DNA of 64,000 nt from Brevibacillus panacihumi (GCF_003710985.1 NZ_RHHT01000008.1:1-64000), one strand, 5' to 3'. Counted from the first letter of the stretch, positions 17,095-25,927 are shown. Numbers and translations are program-made. The notes: generated by a model from the letters alone, not told the origin.

Positions 17095-20000
17095 GATCAA
17101 TAGATGGCAGTTGTCCAGAGCGGGTCTGGTCAATTTCTGGTACTACGGCGATGAAAGCTTTGATTTTGCGGACGGGAAACTGTTGCTTCGCGGAACGAAC
17201 GGTTCCGGAAAATCGGTTACGATGCAAAGCTTGCTTCCTGTCGTACTGGATGGGAAGAAAAGCCCGGATCGGCTGGATCCCTTTGGCTCCAAGGCGCGGC
17301 GCATGGAAGATTACCTTTTGGGAGAAAAAGAGGTCACTGGTCGGGATGAACGCACCGGTTATCTTTATCTGGAATTTTGCAAACCGTACACCGCGCAATT
17401 TCTGACCATAGGCATCGGCCTGCGGGCAAAACGCAACGCACAAATGGACTTCTGGGGATTTTCCATCCAGGACAACCGAAGGATCGGGAAGGATTTCTAT
17501 CTGTACCGGAATGTGTATAATGCCGAGACGCAGGAGCAGGAGCGAATCCCTTTAGCGAAGAGAGAATTAGAGCGCGAGATCAGTCAGGGAGGCAGAGTGG
17601 TGTTTTCCCAGAGCGATTACGCGGAGATGGTGAACAAGTTGCTGTTCGGATTCTCTTCGGCAGACAGCTATGAAGATTTGATCAAATTGCTGATTCAACT
17701 GCGCAGTCCCAAATTGTCCAAGGATTTCAAACCGACAGTCATCTACAACATCCTGGAAAATTCTCTGCCTGGCTTGTCTGATGAAGAGCTGAGGCCGTTG
17801 TCAGATGCGATTGAGTCCATGGATCGCACCAAGCTCCAGCTGGAACAATTGGAGCGAGATCACAAGTCATTGGCGCGGATTGCCAAGGACTACACCGAGT
17901 ATAACCGCTTTATCTGGTTTGACAAGGCGAAGGGACTGGCAGATACTGTACAGGCTGCACGTTCCGCACAAAGGAAAGCCCAGGAGTATCGCCAGCTTCT
18001 CGTGCGTGAAGAAGAAGAACTGACCAGGCTGCAATCCGAACAAGAAGCACTTGCGTTGGAGCAGTTGACTCTGACAGCGGAACACGATCGTCTGAAAGAG
18101 AATGATTTTGCCAAAGCTGAAGCGGAACGGGTCGAAGTGGATGGCCAGCTGAAGAGGGAAGAATCACGGCTGACTGCCAAAAGGAAAGAGTCCGATGTCA
18201 AGCGGGAAAAGGTCAGCCAGCTCCACCGGACAATAGATGACATCCAGCTGAAAATGAAGCAGGCCGATGCCGATATGGCTGATTTGCTGGAGAGTATGGA
18301 GGATGCTGTCGGGGAGAACGAATTTCCGGTACATGAAGTAGCTCGCGGCGAGTTTGAACGGGCGCAAGCGGGCTACTCGATGGAACTTTGGCAAAAAGAG
18401 TCCCGGCAGTATCGCGATCAGCTGCAGCAAACGCTGGATCAGGCTGTCAAAACGGCAGAAGCGGAACGAAATCGTCTGGAAGCGGAACGCGCGCTGGGAG
18501 ACGCCCAAAAAATGGTGGATGAGTTGCAGCGTGAACAAGATAAGTGGGAACGTGTCGTAGAAGAAGAAAAGGATGGGCTCATTGCCAACTTACATCAGTG
18601 GCAAGGTGAGGCGCAGGAGTTAAAGCTGTCTGTTGAGGCTGTTAGAGAAACCATTCGGCGCATTACCAAGTTTGAAGCTTCGGATCGTTACGAAATAGTC
18701 AGGGAACCGCTGAACCAATCCTATCAGCTTTTCCGGCAAAAGATTCGGGATCAGCTCGCGGATCTGGGAAGGAAAGTCGAGGATACAAAGCTGGACCGTC
18801 AAAAGGCAGAGGCTGAACTCCACATCTGGCTGGCGAAAAAAGAGCCTGAACCGCCGCGTCATGAACAGACAGAGGTGGCGAGAACGTGGCTGACAAACCA
18901 AGGCATCCCCTATGTGCCTTTGTACGAAGCGGTCGAATACCGTCCGGAGGTGCCTGAAGAAACGAGGGCCGCGATTGAGTCCGCCTTGAAGGAAGCGGGG
19001 CTCCTGGATGCGCTGATCATTCCGCATACCTATCTGGATCGTCTTGATGTGTGGGCGGATCAGATCAAAGACAGGGTGATTGTACCTGAGCCGCAACTGT
19101 TTGCCCACACCATCAGCGAATGGTTGACGCCTTCTCCAGTGGAGGGGCTGGGTGTAGGCAAAGAAGATATCGAAGCAGTCCTGCAGACTGTAATGACAGA
19201 AAAAGCAGGCGGGTCATCCGTAGCTGCTTATGTCACTGCGAGCGGGACTTATGGTATGAGTGTATTGAGCGGTAATGCTCCTGTTATCGAAAAATCAGTG
19301 TTTGTAGGAAGGGAGGCACGGCGCAGATATCGCGACGAACAGCTGGCATTCTGGAGGAAAAAGATAGAAGAATTTGATCTGGAGCTGGAACGTCTGGGAA
19401 AAGATGTGCAAGGAATGGAGAACCGCTTGGACCTCCTTGGGCAGGAATATCAGCAGTTCCCGTCGGGCCATGACCTTCTATCGGCTTTGCAGGCTGTCGA
19501 ACAGATCCGGCAGCGTCTGGTGATCTGGCAAGAAGAAGTGCAGAACCGCAATCGAAAAGTTCGTGCTGCCGTGGAAACGCTGTACCGGGAGCGGGAAAAG
19601 CTGAAGCAAGGCGCAGACGGATTGACCATTCCGCTGGACGAAGATATACTTCGTCAGGCACTTCGCTCCATGCAGGATTATCTGGAAGACCTGCGTCAAT
19701 TGGAGACGGCTTACCGCGAGAAACTGAATTTGACTGATCGGCTTCGTGTCACGGAAGGGCTGCATGAAGATGCGATCTATGACTGGGATCGGCTGCGCGG
19801 CGAAGAAAATGAACTGCAAATGGGTGTAGAACAGCTGAACCAGCGCCTTCAGTCGATCGATCGGATGCTAGCTTCTCAGGGAGCAGAGGAGATTCGTGCA
19901 AGAATTCGTTACTGCAAGGAAAGGTTGAGAGAACTTCCTGAATTGATGACAGCCACGGCTGGAGCGATAGGAAACGCCAGGGCGAAATGTGAGCAATACA

Positions 20001-21343
20001 AGGAGAATCAAGTGGAGGCCGACAAAATGGCCGAGGTTCGTCAACAATTGCAGACGGCCTGGTGGAAAGTATTTTCCGATGAATACGCCTTAGGCCTTTG
20101 GCGTTACCTGGATTTATTCCAGGAGGAAGCTGCCGCAGAAGGCGTGCAGCACCAGCTCGATGATTTCGCGATTCGCGTGGTAAAAAAGCTTCAGCCGGCG
20201 ATGGCGGAACGGGAGAGGGAGTATTATAACAATCAACTGCAGAGAACGTTTGAAAATGAACGACAGATTCATTTGCTGGAGTATCAGCCGACACTTGATT
20301 ACGTGCATGAATACAAGGGAGAAGCGGCTGGGGAGCAACATGCCGAAGTATACCAGTTGACACATCTCTGGAAAGAGCTGAAGACCAGATCAAGACGGAG
20401 AACGATTTTGCTGGAGTACGAAGGCAAGCGATGCCATCCCTATGATTTGCAGGAAAAACTGGAACACGAGATTCAGATGCATCGCCTGTATCTGACAGCA
20501 GAGGATCGCAAAATTTTCGAGGAAGTGATCCTGCAAAGCGTTGGACGTGTGATTAAACATCGCATCCATCGGGCGGAAAAATGGGTCGAGCGGATGAATG
20601 AATTGATGTCCCAGCGTAATAGTTCGAGCGGACTTACCTTCTCATTGAAGTGGCTTCCTCGGGCAGCGGAAAATGAGTTGCAAATGGATACCGCCGATTT
20701 GGTGGAATTCCTACGCAAGGACCCTGCCTTGATGAGGGAGCAGGATATCGAGCGCATCACCAACCATTTCCGCTCCCATATCGACAGGGCCAAGCGGGAT
20801 ATCAGCGGGGCCGCAGAGGGCAGCGGAGAAACCCTGCATCAGATTATGAAAAGAATCCTGGACTACCGTCATTGGTTTACGTTTAAACTTTTCCACAAAC
20901 GCGAAGGAGAGCCGAACAAAGAGCTCACAGACCGCCTTTTCTTTACCTTTAGTGGTGGCGAGAAAGCGATGGCAATGTATATACCGCTCCTGTCTGCAGC
21001 GTACTCTCGATACTTGGAAGCAGATTCGCTTGCACCGCGGATCATCTCTCTCGATGAGGCCTTTGCGGGAGTGGATGAGAATAACATCCGGGACATGTTT
21101 GAGCTTGTGGAACAATTGGGTTTCAACTACATCATGAATTCACAGGCTTTGTGGGGAGATTACGACACGGTCTCTCGCCTGGCCATCTGTGAATTGATTC
21201 GTCCCAAAAATGCGGACGTCGTCGCAGTCGCCCGATATTTGTGGGAGGGCGGCACGTTGCATGTGATGAACGAAGAATGGACGGATTGGGGAGATTCCGT
21301 GGTTGCAGTCAGCCTGGAGGAAGATACTGATGACGAAGAATGA
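17078..21343 (+). CDS. jetC: Wadjet SMC-like ATPase JetC (TIGR02680-like)
   Basis: A 1421-residue SMC/MukB-like motor. Walker A RGTNGSGKS is near residue 39, long charged coiled-coil blocks fill roughly 260-520 and 760-1000, the ABC signature FSGGEKAM is near 1292 and Walker B IISLDEAFAG near 1322. In Wadjet this dimeric motor extrudes loops and senses small circular DNA before JetD cuts. I prefer the ATG at 17078, preceded by GGTGGTGG, over 17057. Long coiled coils alone would also fit SbcC, but the neighbours decide for Wadjet. Confidence 0.92.
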   Translation: METQNKINRWQLSRAGLVNFWYYGDESFDFADGKLLLRGTNGSGKSVTMQSLLPVVLDGKKSPDRLDPFGSKARRMEDYLLGEKEVTGRDERTGYLYLEFCKPYTAQFLTIGIGLRAKRNAQMDFWGFSIQDNRRIGKDFYLYRNVYNAETQEQERIPLAKRELEREISQGGRVVFSQSDYAEMVNKLLFGFSSADSYEDLIKLLIQLRSPKLSKDFKPTVIYNILENSLPGLSDEELRPLSDAIESMDRTKLQLEQLERDHKSLARIAKDYTEYNRFIWFDKAKGLADTVQAARSAQRKAQEYRQLLVREEEELTRLQSEQEALALEQLTLTAEHDRLKENDFAKAEAERVEVDGQLKREESRLTAKRKESDVKREKVSQLHRTIDDIQLKMKQADADMADLLESMEDAVGENEFPVHEVARGEFERAQAGYSMELWQKESRQYRDQLQQTLDQAVKTAEAERNRLEAERALGDAQKMVDELQREQDKWERVVEEEKDGLIANLHQWQGEAQELKLSVEAVRETIRRITKFEASDRYEIVREPLNQSYQLFRQKIRDQLADLGRKVEDTKLDRQKAEAELHIWLAKKEPEPPRHEQTEVARTWLTNQGIPYVPLYEAVEYRPEVPEETRAAIESALKEAGLLDALIIPHTYLDRLDVWADQIKDRVIVPEPQLFAHTISEWLTPSPVEGLGVGKEDIEAVLQTVMTEKAGGSSVAAYVTASGTYGMSVLSGNAPVIEKSVFVGREARRRYRDEQLAFWRKKIEEFDLELERLGKDVQGMENRLDLLGQEYQQFPSGHDLLSALQAVEQIRQRLVIWQEEVQNRNRKVRAAVETLYREREKLKQGADGLTIPLDEDILRQALRSMQDYLEDLRQLETAYREKLNLTDRLRVTEGLHEDAIYDWDRLRGEENELQMGVEQLNQRLQSIDRMLASQGAEEIRARIRYCKERLRELPELMTATAGAIGNARAKCEQYKENQVEADKMAEVRQQLQTAWWKVFSDEYALGLWRYLDLFQEEAAAEGVQHQLDDFAIRVVKKLQPAMAEREREYYNNQLQRTFENERQIHLLEYQPTLDYVHEYKGEAAGEQHAEVYQLTHLWKELKTRSRRRTILLEYEGKRCHPYDLQEKLEHEIQMHRLYLTAEDRKIFEEVILQSVGRVIKHRIHRAEKWVERMNELMSQRNSSSGLTFSLKWLPRAAENELQMDTADLVEFLRKDPALMREQDIERITNHFRSHIDRAKRDISGAAEGSGETLHQIMKRILDYRHWFTFKLFHKREGEPNKELTDRLFFTFSGGEKAMAMYIPLLSAAYSRYLEADSLAPRIISLDEAFAGVDENNIRDMFELVEQLGFNYIMNSQALWGDYDTVSRLAICELIRPKNADVVAVARYLWEGGTLHVMNEEWTDWGDSVVAVSLEEDTDDEE

Positions 21344-22718
21344 GGACCGGCAGCTTCGTCATCAGGCAGACAGCTATTTTCGCTCCCGATCGCAAGGCTA
21401 TGACCGCCTGTTCAAGGGATTGCTTCGGAAGTATCGCAGTCTCGGTCATTTTGGCGGGAAGCTGACGTTGCCCCGACTGTCACTGGAAGAAGCGGATGTT
21501 TTGACAGGTCTGCTGAACAAGCGTTTTGATCCGGGATCAGACGGAATCATACGGGTCTCAGATGTGGAAAGCGGATTTGCGAAAACAAAATATGCGCAGC
21601 TTGACTTGCTTTCCATCCTAGAGGGATATTTCGGGGAACCGATTGTCAGCAAAAAAGAGGAGCAGCTTTTGCAGGAACGTGAGTGGGACCTGTTTTGGGC
21701 AGACTTGCTGGAGACCGTCGCAGAAGAGCCTTGTTCAAAGGCGCAAGGCTGGATACAGGCGCTAGCCAAACATCAGGGCACGGGCGCTCTGGCAGTCAGC
21801 CAGTGGTGGAGTGCATCTGCGGAAGAACTTCGGGAAGCTTTGCTGACAGTCGTACGAGCTGTCCGCCATCTTGATCGGATGGCGGACGGCGAATATATCC
21901 GTCTGGCTGTGTTGGCGACACAAGTGACGGGTAATCCGCACGGTTTCGATATGCAAACACAGTTAGGAAAATTGCTGCTTTATGCAATTTGTTATATATT
22001 GGAAAAGGTTGGCCCATCCAATGCGGAAGAAATGACGCAAATTTTGTACGAATGTCAGATTCTCAGAGATGATCTGTCTTCACAGGTCGCTATTAGCGGA
22101 ATTGTGGGGCAAAACACGAGGGGGCGTGGGTATCTCGGAAGCGAAAAGGAGGTCTACGGCCTGCCACTTCGCACGGTAGTCAAATATGCAGGATTTGAAC
22201 CGTATTTGATGGAGGGTGGGGTGAAGCGGGTTTGGATTGTAGAAAATCCCGCTGTGTTCTCCTCGATTTTGGATCGTTGGGAGCATGATTATCCGGAAGA
22301 GGCTCTGCCGCCATTGGTCTGTTCCTCGGGCCAGTTTTCCCTGGCGGTGCTCGCCTTGTGTGACCGCCTGGCAGCAGCTGGATGCCAGATGTTCTACTCT
22401 GGCGATTATGACCCCGAGGGTTTTCAAATGGCTATACGCTTGTGGCGCCGTTATGGAGACGAACATGTGGCGTTCTGGCGATACCAGGAAGAGGATTATA
22501 CATCGAAGGTGCAAGAAATCCCGATCGAAGAGAGAAGATGGAATCAGCTGCGGAAGCTTGTCGAGGACGAAGGGAGCAGGGACTTGCCTGCCGATCTGGT
22601 AAAAACCATGCAAACGGCACTGCGGGAGTATAAACCAGTATATCAGGAGGCGTTGCTGGATAATCTCTACCTGGACATCAAGACGGCGTTGGTGACGAGA
22701 ATAGTTGAGAGAGCGTAG
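21330..22718 (+). CDS. jetD: Wadjet nuclease JetD (DUF3323/DUF2399, TIGR02679-like)
   Basis: A 462-residue protein with a C-terminal Toprim-like fold: the glutamate of VWIVENPAVF near residue 303 and the acidic pair of YSGDYDPEG near 357 are the expected metal ligands. JetD is the nuclease that cuts plasmid DNA once the JetABC motor stalls. The ATG at 21330 follows GGAGG with 8-bp spacing and overlaps jetC by 14 bp; the in-frame codon at 21303 lacks a site. All key residues look intact, so the operon is probably functional. A terminator overlaps the stop codon. Confidence 0.9.
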   Translation: MTKNEDRQLRHQADSYFRSRSQGYDRLFKGLLRKYRSLGHFGGKLTLPRLSLEEADVLTGLLNKRFDPGSDGIIRVSDVESGFAKTKYAQLDLLSILEGYFGEPIVSKKEEQLLQEREWDLFWADLLETVAEEPCSKAQGWIQALAKHQGTGALAVSQWWSASAEELREALLTVVRAVRHLDRMADGEYIRLAVLATQVTGNPHGFDMQTQLGKLLLYAICYILEKVGPSNAEEMTQILYECQILRDDLSSQVAISGIVGQNTRGRGYLGSEKEVYGLPLRTVVKYAGFEPYLMEGGVKRVWIVENPAVFSSILDRWEHDYPEEALPPLVCSSGQFSLAVLALCDRLAAAGCQMFYSGDYDPEGFQMAIRLWRRYGDEHVAFWRYQEEDYTSKVQEIPIEERRWNQLRKLVEDEGSRDLPADLVKTMQTALREYKPVYQEALLDNLYLDIKTALVTRIVERA

Positions 22719-22746
22719 GTTTTTGGACCTAGCTCTCTATTTATTT
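22709..22746 (+). terminator. Intrinsic terminator of the Wadjet operon
   Basis: Stem GAGAGC-G-TAGGT / ACCTA-GCTCTC (one bulged G) overlaps the jetD stop and leads into TATTTATTTTT. Confidence 0.8.
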
Positions 22747-22889
22747 TTGCGGTATACACGATTTTCCAGAAATGATATATGATTAGAAGTGACATCATGC
22801 GACAAAAAACAAGGGTTTCTGGCAATGGATTCATACGAGACTAACGTCACAAGCTGAACATGTACTTCACGAGGATTGGAGGGGTAAAT

Positions 22890-25310
22890 ATGGTATTCAT
22901 CGCACATATTCGTGAAAGTGATAAGCAAATTCAAAGCGTGGAAGAGCATTTGCTCGGGGTCAAGGCATTGGCAGAAACGATTGGGGACAAGATTGGAGTC
23001 AAGCATATAGCGGGTCTGGCAGGCATGCTTCATGATATGGGCAAATTTACGCATCAGTTTAAAAACTACATCATTGAAGCTGTACAAAATCCGGAAAATC
23101 CGCCGAAACGGGGAAGTGTTGATCATTCTACTTCGGGCGGACGGTTATTGTACCAGAAGTATCATACGGGAGTTCCGTCCAGAGGAGGGTGGATTTTGGC
23201 GGAGGTGGTAGGAAACGCCGTTATTTCCCATCACTCTTATCTCCATGATTTTCTCAACTCTGATCAGGAGTCCCCTTACCTTCGTCGTGTAGAGGAGCGG
23301 GAATTACCAGAATATGAGCGGTCGATGGAGAATTTTTTTACTTATGTCATTTGTGAAGAAAAATTTCAGCAGTATGTATCACGAGCAGTAGAAGAACTGG
23401 AGGAATTTCTAAGCAAACCCTTTGCCGCAAATGGCGAGAGCAAGCTGATGCTCCTGACCAAGTATATTTTTAGTGCCTTGATTGATGCAGATCGGACGAA
23501 TACCAGATTATTTGAAGAAAACAGAAGTGAAGAACCGGAGCAGTGCCGCAAAGATTTATTTGAAACCTACTATAAAAAGCTGATGGACAAGATACGTGCC
23601 TTTCAAGAAGAGTCAGATGCCGACACACCAATCAATATACTAAGAAGAAAAATGTCAGATGAGTGTGACAAATTTGCTGAAAAACCTTCAGGCATTTATA
23701 CGCTTTCAATCCCTACCGGCGGGGGAAAGACGTTGGCAAGTCTGCGTTACGCCCTCAAGCATGCCAGCCGAGAAGGGAAGAAACACGTCATTTATGTTGT
23801 CCCGTTTACAACCATCATTGAGCAAAACGCCGCAGAAGTGCGCAACATCTTGAAGGACGATGGAAACATTCTCGAGCATCACTCCAATGTGATTGATGAT
23901 GAGCAGGATGACGATGAAGATCAGTCCGGGATGATCAATACCCGCCAAAAGTTAAAGCTGGCTAAGGATAACTGGGATTCTCCAATTATTTTCACAACCA
24001 TGGTGCAGTTTTTGAATGTGTTCTATGCCAGAGGAAGCAGGAATATTCGTAGGCTTCATAATCTGTGTGAATCGGTGATTATTTTTGATGAGGTGCAAAA
24101 GGTTCCTGTCTCATGTGTATCGTTATTTAACCATGCGCTTAATTTCCTGAAAACATACGGTCGTTCCAGTCTGATTCTTTGCACAGCGACTCAGCCAGCT
24201 TTGTCTCGAGTGAAACATCAGTTAGATATCAATCCGGATGCGGAAATTATTCAAGACCTGAGTCAGGTCATAGATGCGTTTAAAAGGGTGGAAATTGTAG
24301 ACAAGGCAACGGATGAGCTGTTTGATAATGAAAAACTGACTCAATTTATTCGTGAAAAGCTGGATGAGGTCCAAAGTATACTGGTTGTTTTGAATACGAA
24401 AACAGTTGTCAAAAATTTATATTGCGAATGGGAATCGAGTGAAGTGCCGCTCTACCATCTGAGCACTTCCATGTGCGCTTCCCATCGGAATGCCATTTTG
24501 AAAAAGGTACGGAATCATCTGAAACATGGAGAGAAAGTGATTTGCTTCAGCACGCAATTGATTGAAGCGGGGGTAGATGTCAGTTTTGATTGCGTGATTC
24601 GCTCCTTGGCTGGACTTGATTCGATTGCGCAGGCTGCCGGTCGATGCAACCGGCACGGGAAGAGAGAAATTCAACAAGTGTATGTGATTGATCACGTCGA
24701 GGAGAATCTGGATCATTTACCGGAAATCAAGGTAGGAAAAAAAATCTCCAAGAAAATCCTTATTGATCTGAAAGCCAATCCGAAGCATCATGGCGGTAAT
24801 CTTTTGTCTGTTCGGGCTATGGATCGCTATTTTCAGGAGTTTTATGGAGACCTGGATAAGAGTTTAAACTATTTCATCCCGAAATTGAAAAAAGAGATGA
24901 TTGAGTTGTTGATGTCGGACAAGACTATTAACTCATACTATTTGGCTTACAAGGACCGTTGGAAGAAACACCTCCCTTTGTATATTGCGAACAGTTACAG
25001 AACCGCTGCAGATTATTTTCAAGTGATTGACGATCATACCACAGCAGTGATTGTTCCTTACGAGGAGGGGAAAGAGATAATCGCCCAGTTAAATGGCAGT
25101 GGAACAATCGAGAATCTTTCTGGCTTATTGAGAAAAGCTCAGCAATACACGATCAATTTATTGCGTTATGAACGAGACCAATTGGCACAGAATGGCGGAC
25201 TGGTACCGTTGCTGGGTGGGAAGGTTTGGGCATTGGCGGAGACGGCTTATAATAAAGAGTTTGGGGTTGATTTGGAGAACAATAGCGAATTAGAGGATTT
25301 ATTAATTTGA
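22890..25310 (+). CDS. cas3: CRISPR nuclease-helicase Cas3, type I-C
   Basis: An 806-residue fusion of an HD nuclease and an SF2 helicase that degrades DNA marked by the I-C Cascade. The HD pair is in GMLHDMGK (H48, D49), with further HD-site residues in SVDHSTSGG and VISHHSY. Helicase motifs are Walker A PTGGGKT (about 273-280), FDEVQK (about 398), LCTATQP and motif VI AAGRCNRHGK (about 582). The ATG at 22890 follows GGAGGGG; an in-frame ATG at 22860 lacks a site. It is separated from cas5c by a 690-bp regulatory interval, unlike the tight spacing of the remaining cas genes. Confidence 0.95.
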   Translation: MVFIAHIRESDKQIQSVEEHLLGVKALAETIGDKIGVKHIAGLAGMLHDMGKFTHQFKNYIIEAVQNPENPPKRGSVDHSTSGGRLLYQKYHTGVPSRGGWILAEVVGNAVISHHSYLHDFLNSDQESPYLRRVEERELPEYERSMENFFTYVICEEKFQQYVSRAVEELEEFLSKPFAANGESKLMLLTKYIFSALIDADRTNTRLFEENRSEEPEQCRKDLFETYYKKLMDKIRAFQEESDADTPINILRRKMSDECDKFAEKPSGIYTLSIPTGGGKTLASLRYALKHASREGKKHVIYVVPFTTIIEQNAAEVRNILKDDGNILEHHSNVIDDEQDDDEDQSGMINTRQKLKLAKDNWDSPIIFTTMVQFLNVFYARGSRNIRRLHNLCESVIIFDEVQKVPVSCVSLFNHALNFLKTYGRSSLILCTATQPALSRVKHQLDINPDAEIIQDLSQVIDAFKRVEIVDKATDELFDNEKLTQFIREKLDEVQSILVVLNTKTVVKNLYCEWESSEVPLYHLSTSMCASHRNAILKKVRNHLKHGEKVICFSTQLIEAGVDVSFDCVIRSLAGLDSIAQAAGRCNRHGKREIQQVYVIDHVEENLDHLPEIKVGKKISKKILIDLKANPKHHGGNLLSVRAMDRYFQEFYGDLDKSLNYFIPKLKKEMIELLMSDKTINSYYLAYKDRWKKHLPLYIANSYRTAADYFQVIDDHTTAVIVPYEEGKEIIAQLNGSGTIENLSGLLRKAQQYTINLLRYERDQLAQNGGLVPLLGGKVWALAETAYNKEFGVDLENNSELEDLLI

Positions 25311-25311
25311 G

Positions 25312-25390
25312 GATGATGAGAACCTATCCTCATTCTAGATAGGTTCTCCCGAATTATATACTATATTTTTCAATCCACGCCTTTGGCGAC
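25312..25390 (-). ncRNA. crRNA-like regulatory RNA (CreA/CreR-like) with degenerate I-C repeat
   Basis: On the minus strand, 25390 to 25367 is a shortened CRISPR repeat. Its first five bases (GTCGC) and its 3' GCGTGGATTGAAA match the array repeat exactly, including ten of the eleven bases expected as the I-C 5' handle. The repeat hairpin is reduced to CGCC/GGCG. A pseudo-spacer follows from 25366, beginning ATATAGTATATAATTC, and the unit ends in the 25318-25348 hairpin. The pseudo-spacer start matches 25433-25448 in 15 of 16 positions next to a TTC PAM. Known CreA antitoxins and cas-regulating RNAs have this form; the function here is inferred. Confidence 0.78.
25318..25348. terminator. Hairpin between cas3 and the convergent crRNA-like RNA
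   Basis: A perfect 11-bp stem GAGAACCTATC / GATAGGTTCTC with a 9-nt loop lies 7 bp after the cas3 stop. There is no adjacent T run on either strand. From its place it may end cas3 and form the 3' end of the minus-strand RNA at 25312-25390. Confidence 0.6.
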
Positions 25391-25395
25391 AATTT

Positions 25396-25424
25396 ATTAT
25401 ACCATGCGCAATCAGAAATTTATA
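25396..25424 (-). promoter_or_regulatory. Extended -10 promoter of the crRNA-like RNA
   Basis: On the minus strand 25404 to 25396 reads TGGTATAAT, a perfect TGn extended -10. The -35 position (25424-25419, TATAAA) is poor, as extended -10 promoters tolerate. A start six or seven bases on falls at 25390-25389, the first bases of the repeat-like part. Confidence 0.75.
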
Positions 25425-25429
25425 ACAAG

Positions 25430-25467
25430 TTCATATAATATATAATTCAAGAAATTTTGTTGAATTA
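25430..25467 (+). promoter_or_regulatory. Target site of the crRNA-like RNA: PAM and partial protospacer
   Basis: TTC (25430-25432), the usual type I-C PAM, is followed by ATATAATATATAATTC (25433-25448). This matches the pseudo-spacer in 15 of 16 bases, with the only mismatch at position 6, the flipped-out base of type I seeds. Beyond position 16 matching stops (4 of the next 10). A 35-nt Cascade footprint would end at 25467 and cover the -35 box at 25460-25465. Confidence 0.72.
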
Positions 25468-25488
25468 CTATTTGTTTGCGCATACAAT
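25460..25488 (+). promoter_or_regulatory. Sigma-A promoter controlled by the crRNA-like RNA
   Basis: The -35 TTGAAT (25460-25465) and -10 TACAAT (25483-25488) are exactly 17 bp apart. Transcription would start near 25495 and run through the mini-ORF at 25526, the 62-residue ORF at 25583 and possibly into cas5c. I found no equally good promoter nearer cas5c. Confidence 0.75.
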
Positions 25489-25525
25489 GTAAATAATGGA
25501 AATGTAAGGTTTGGTGGTGGTTGCT

Positions 25526-25537
25526 ATGAAAGTCTAA
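25526..25537 (+). other. Three-codon mini-ORF (M-K-V-stop), candidate toxin element
   Basis: ATG AAA GTC TAA follows a GGTGGTGG ribosome-site-like tract in the transcript from the 25460 promoter. Known CreT RNAs pair a strong ribosome site and start codon with a very short ORF, often with rare codons. AAA is not obviously rare here, so the likeness is formal only. Confidence 0.3.
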
Positions 25538-25582
25538 ACATTATGGAATGGGTACAGGTCAGAATAATAAGGGGGAAATATA

Positions 25583-25771
25583 GTGCAACAGAAATGTTTT
25601 TCTATCAAATTTAAGCAACTCTTAACCAAAGAGCCAAAAGGAATTGGAAACAAAAATAGGGTGACAAGATCGTATAGTATTGAGGTTAAATTTACAAACG
25701 CTCGCTATAGGGAAGAAGGACAAGACGTCATGTCAAGATACAGGGTTGTATCACAGGGGAATCAAGAATGA
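25583..25771 (+). CDS. 62-residue basic small protein of unknown function
   Basis: The GTG at 25583 has a strong ribosome site, AAGGGGG, seven bases upstream. The product begins MQQKCFSIKFKQLLTKEP and is rich in Lys and Arg, with no signal peptide or membrane segment. I recognise no family. It lies 88 bp after the expected start of the transcript whose promoter is targeted by the crRNA-like RNA, and 229 bp before cas5c. It could be a protein toxin (CreT-like), a cas regulator or a passenger. The interval is much more AT-rich than the cas genes. Confidence 0.55.
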   Translation: MQQKCFSIKFKQLLTKEPKGIGNKNRVTRSYSIEVKFTNARYREEGQDVMSRYRVVSQGNQE

Positions 25772-25872
25772 TAAAGCTTTTAGAAGCCAGAGAAAAAAGA
25801 ATCAACTGCGAATGATTAATATCAGTAATGGTAGGGTACACCGAGCCTTTCCTTAAACCACGTGGACAAGCA

Positions 25873-25927
25873 GGAAGAGAAAAGTTTGGGGTCAAGCTCA
25901 TATATTGACACAAAACTTTTCTCTTCC
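25873..25927 (+). promoter_or_regulatory. Long perfect inverted repeat before cas5c
   Basis: Fifteen-base arms GGAAGAGAAAAGTTT (25873-25887) and AAACTTTTCTCTTCC (25913-25927), with an inner GTCAA/TTGAC pairing, form a long hairpin. It is followed by TCCCCTACCC, not a T run. It may be an attenuator separating the small ORF from the cas operon, a processing site or an operator. Otherwise 25772-25872 and 25928-26000 show only the cas5c ribosome site AGGAGGTG. Confidence 0.65.

Noticed and set aside
17078-21343. The large coiled-coil ATPase as a housekeeping SbcC or MukB.
   Set aside because: No sbcD, mukE or mukF is adjacent; the flanking DUF2397-, DUF2398- and DUF2399-like genes fit a Wadjet operon.
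25351-25448. The pseudo-spacer/target match as a chance AT-rich inverted repeat.
   Set aside because: Chance cannot be excluded by eye, but the combined repeat-like handle, aligned promoter, PAM, position-6 mismatch and -35 overlap make it unlikely.
25905-25910. TTGACA just before cas5c as a -35 box.
   Set aside because: No -10-like hexamer occurs 15-19 bp downstream, and the sequence is the inner arm of the 25873-25927 hairpin.
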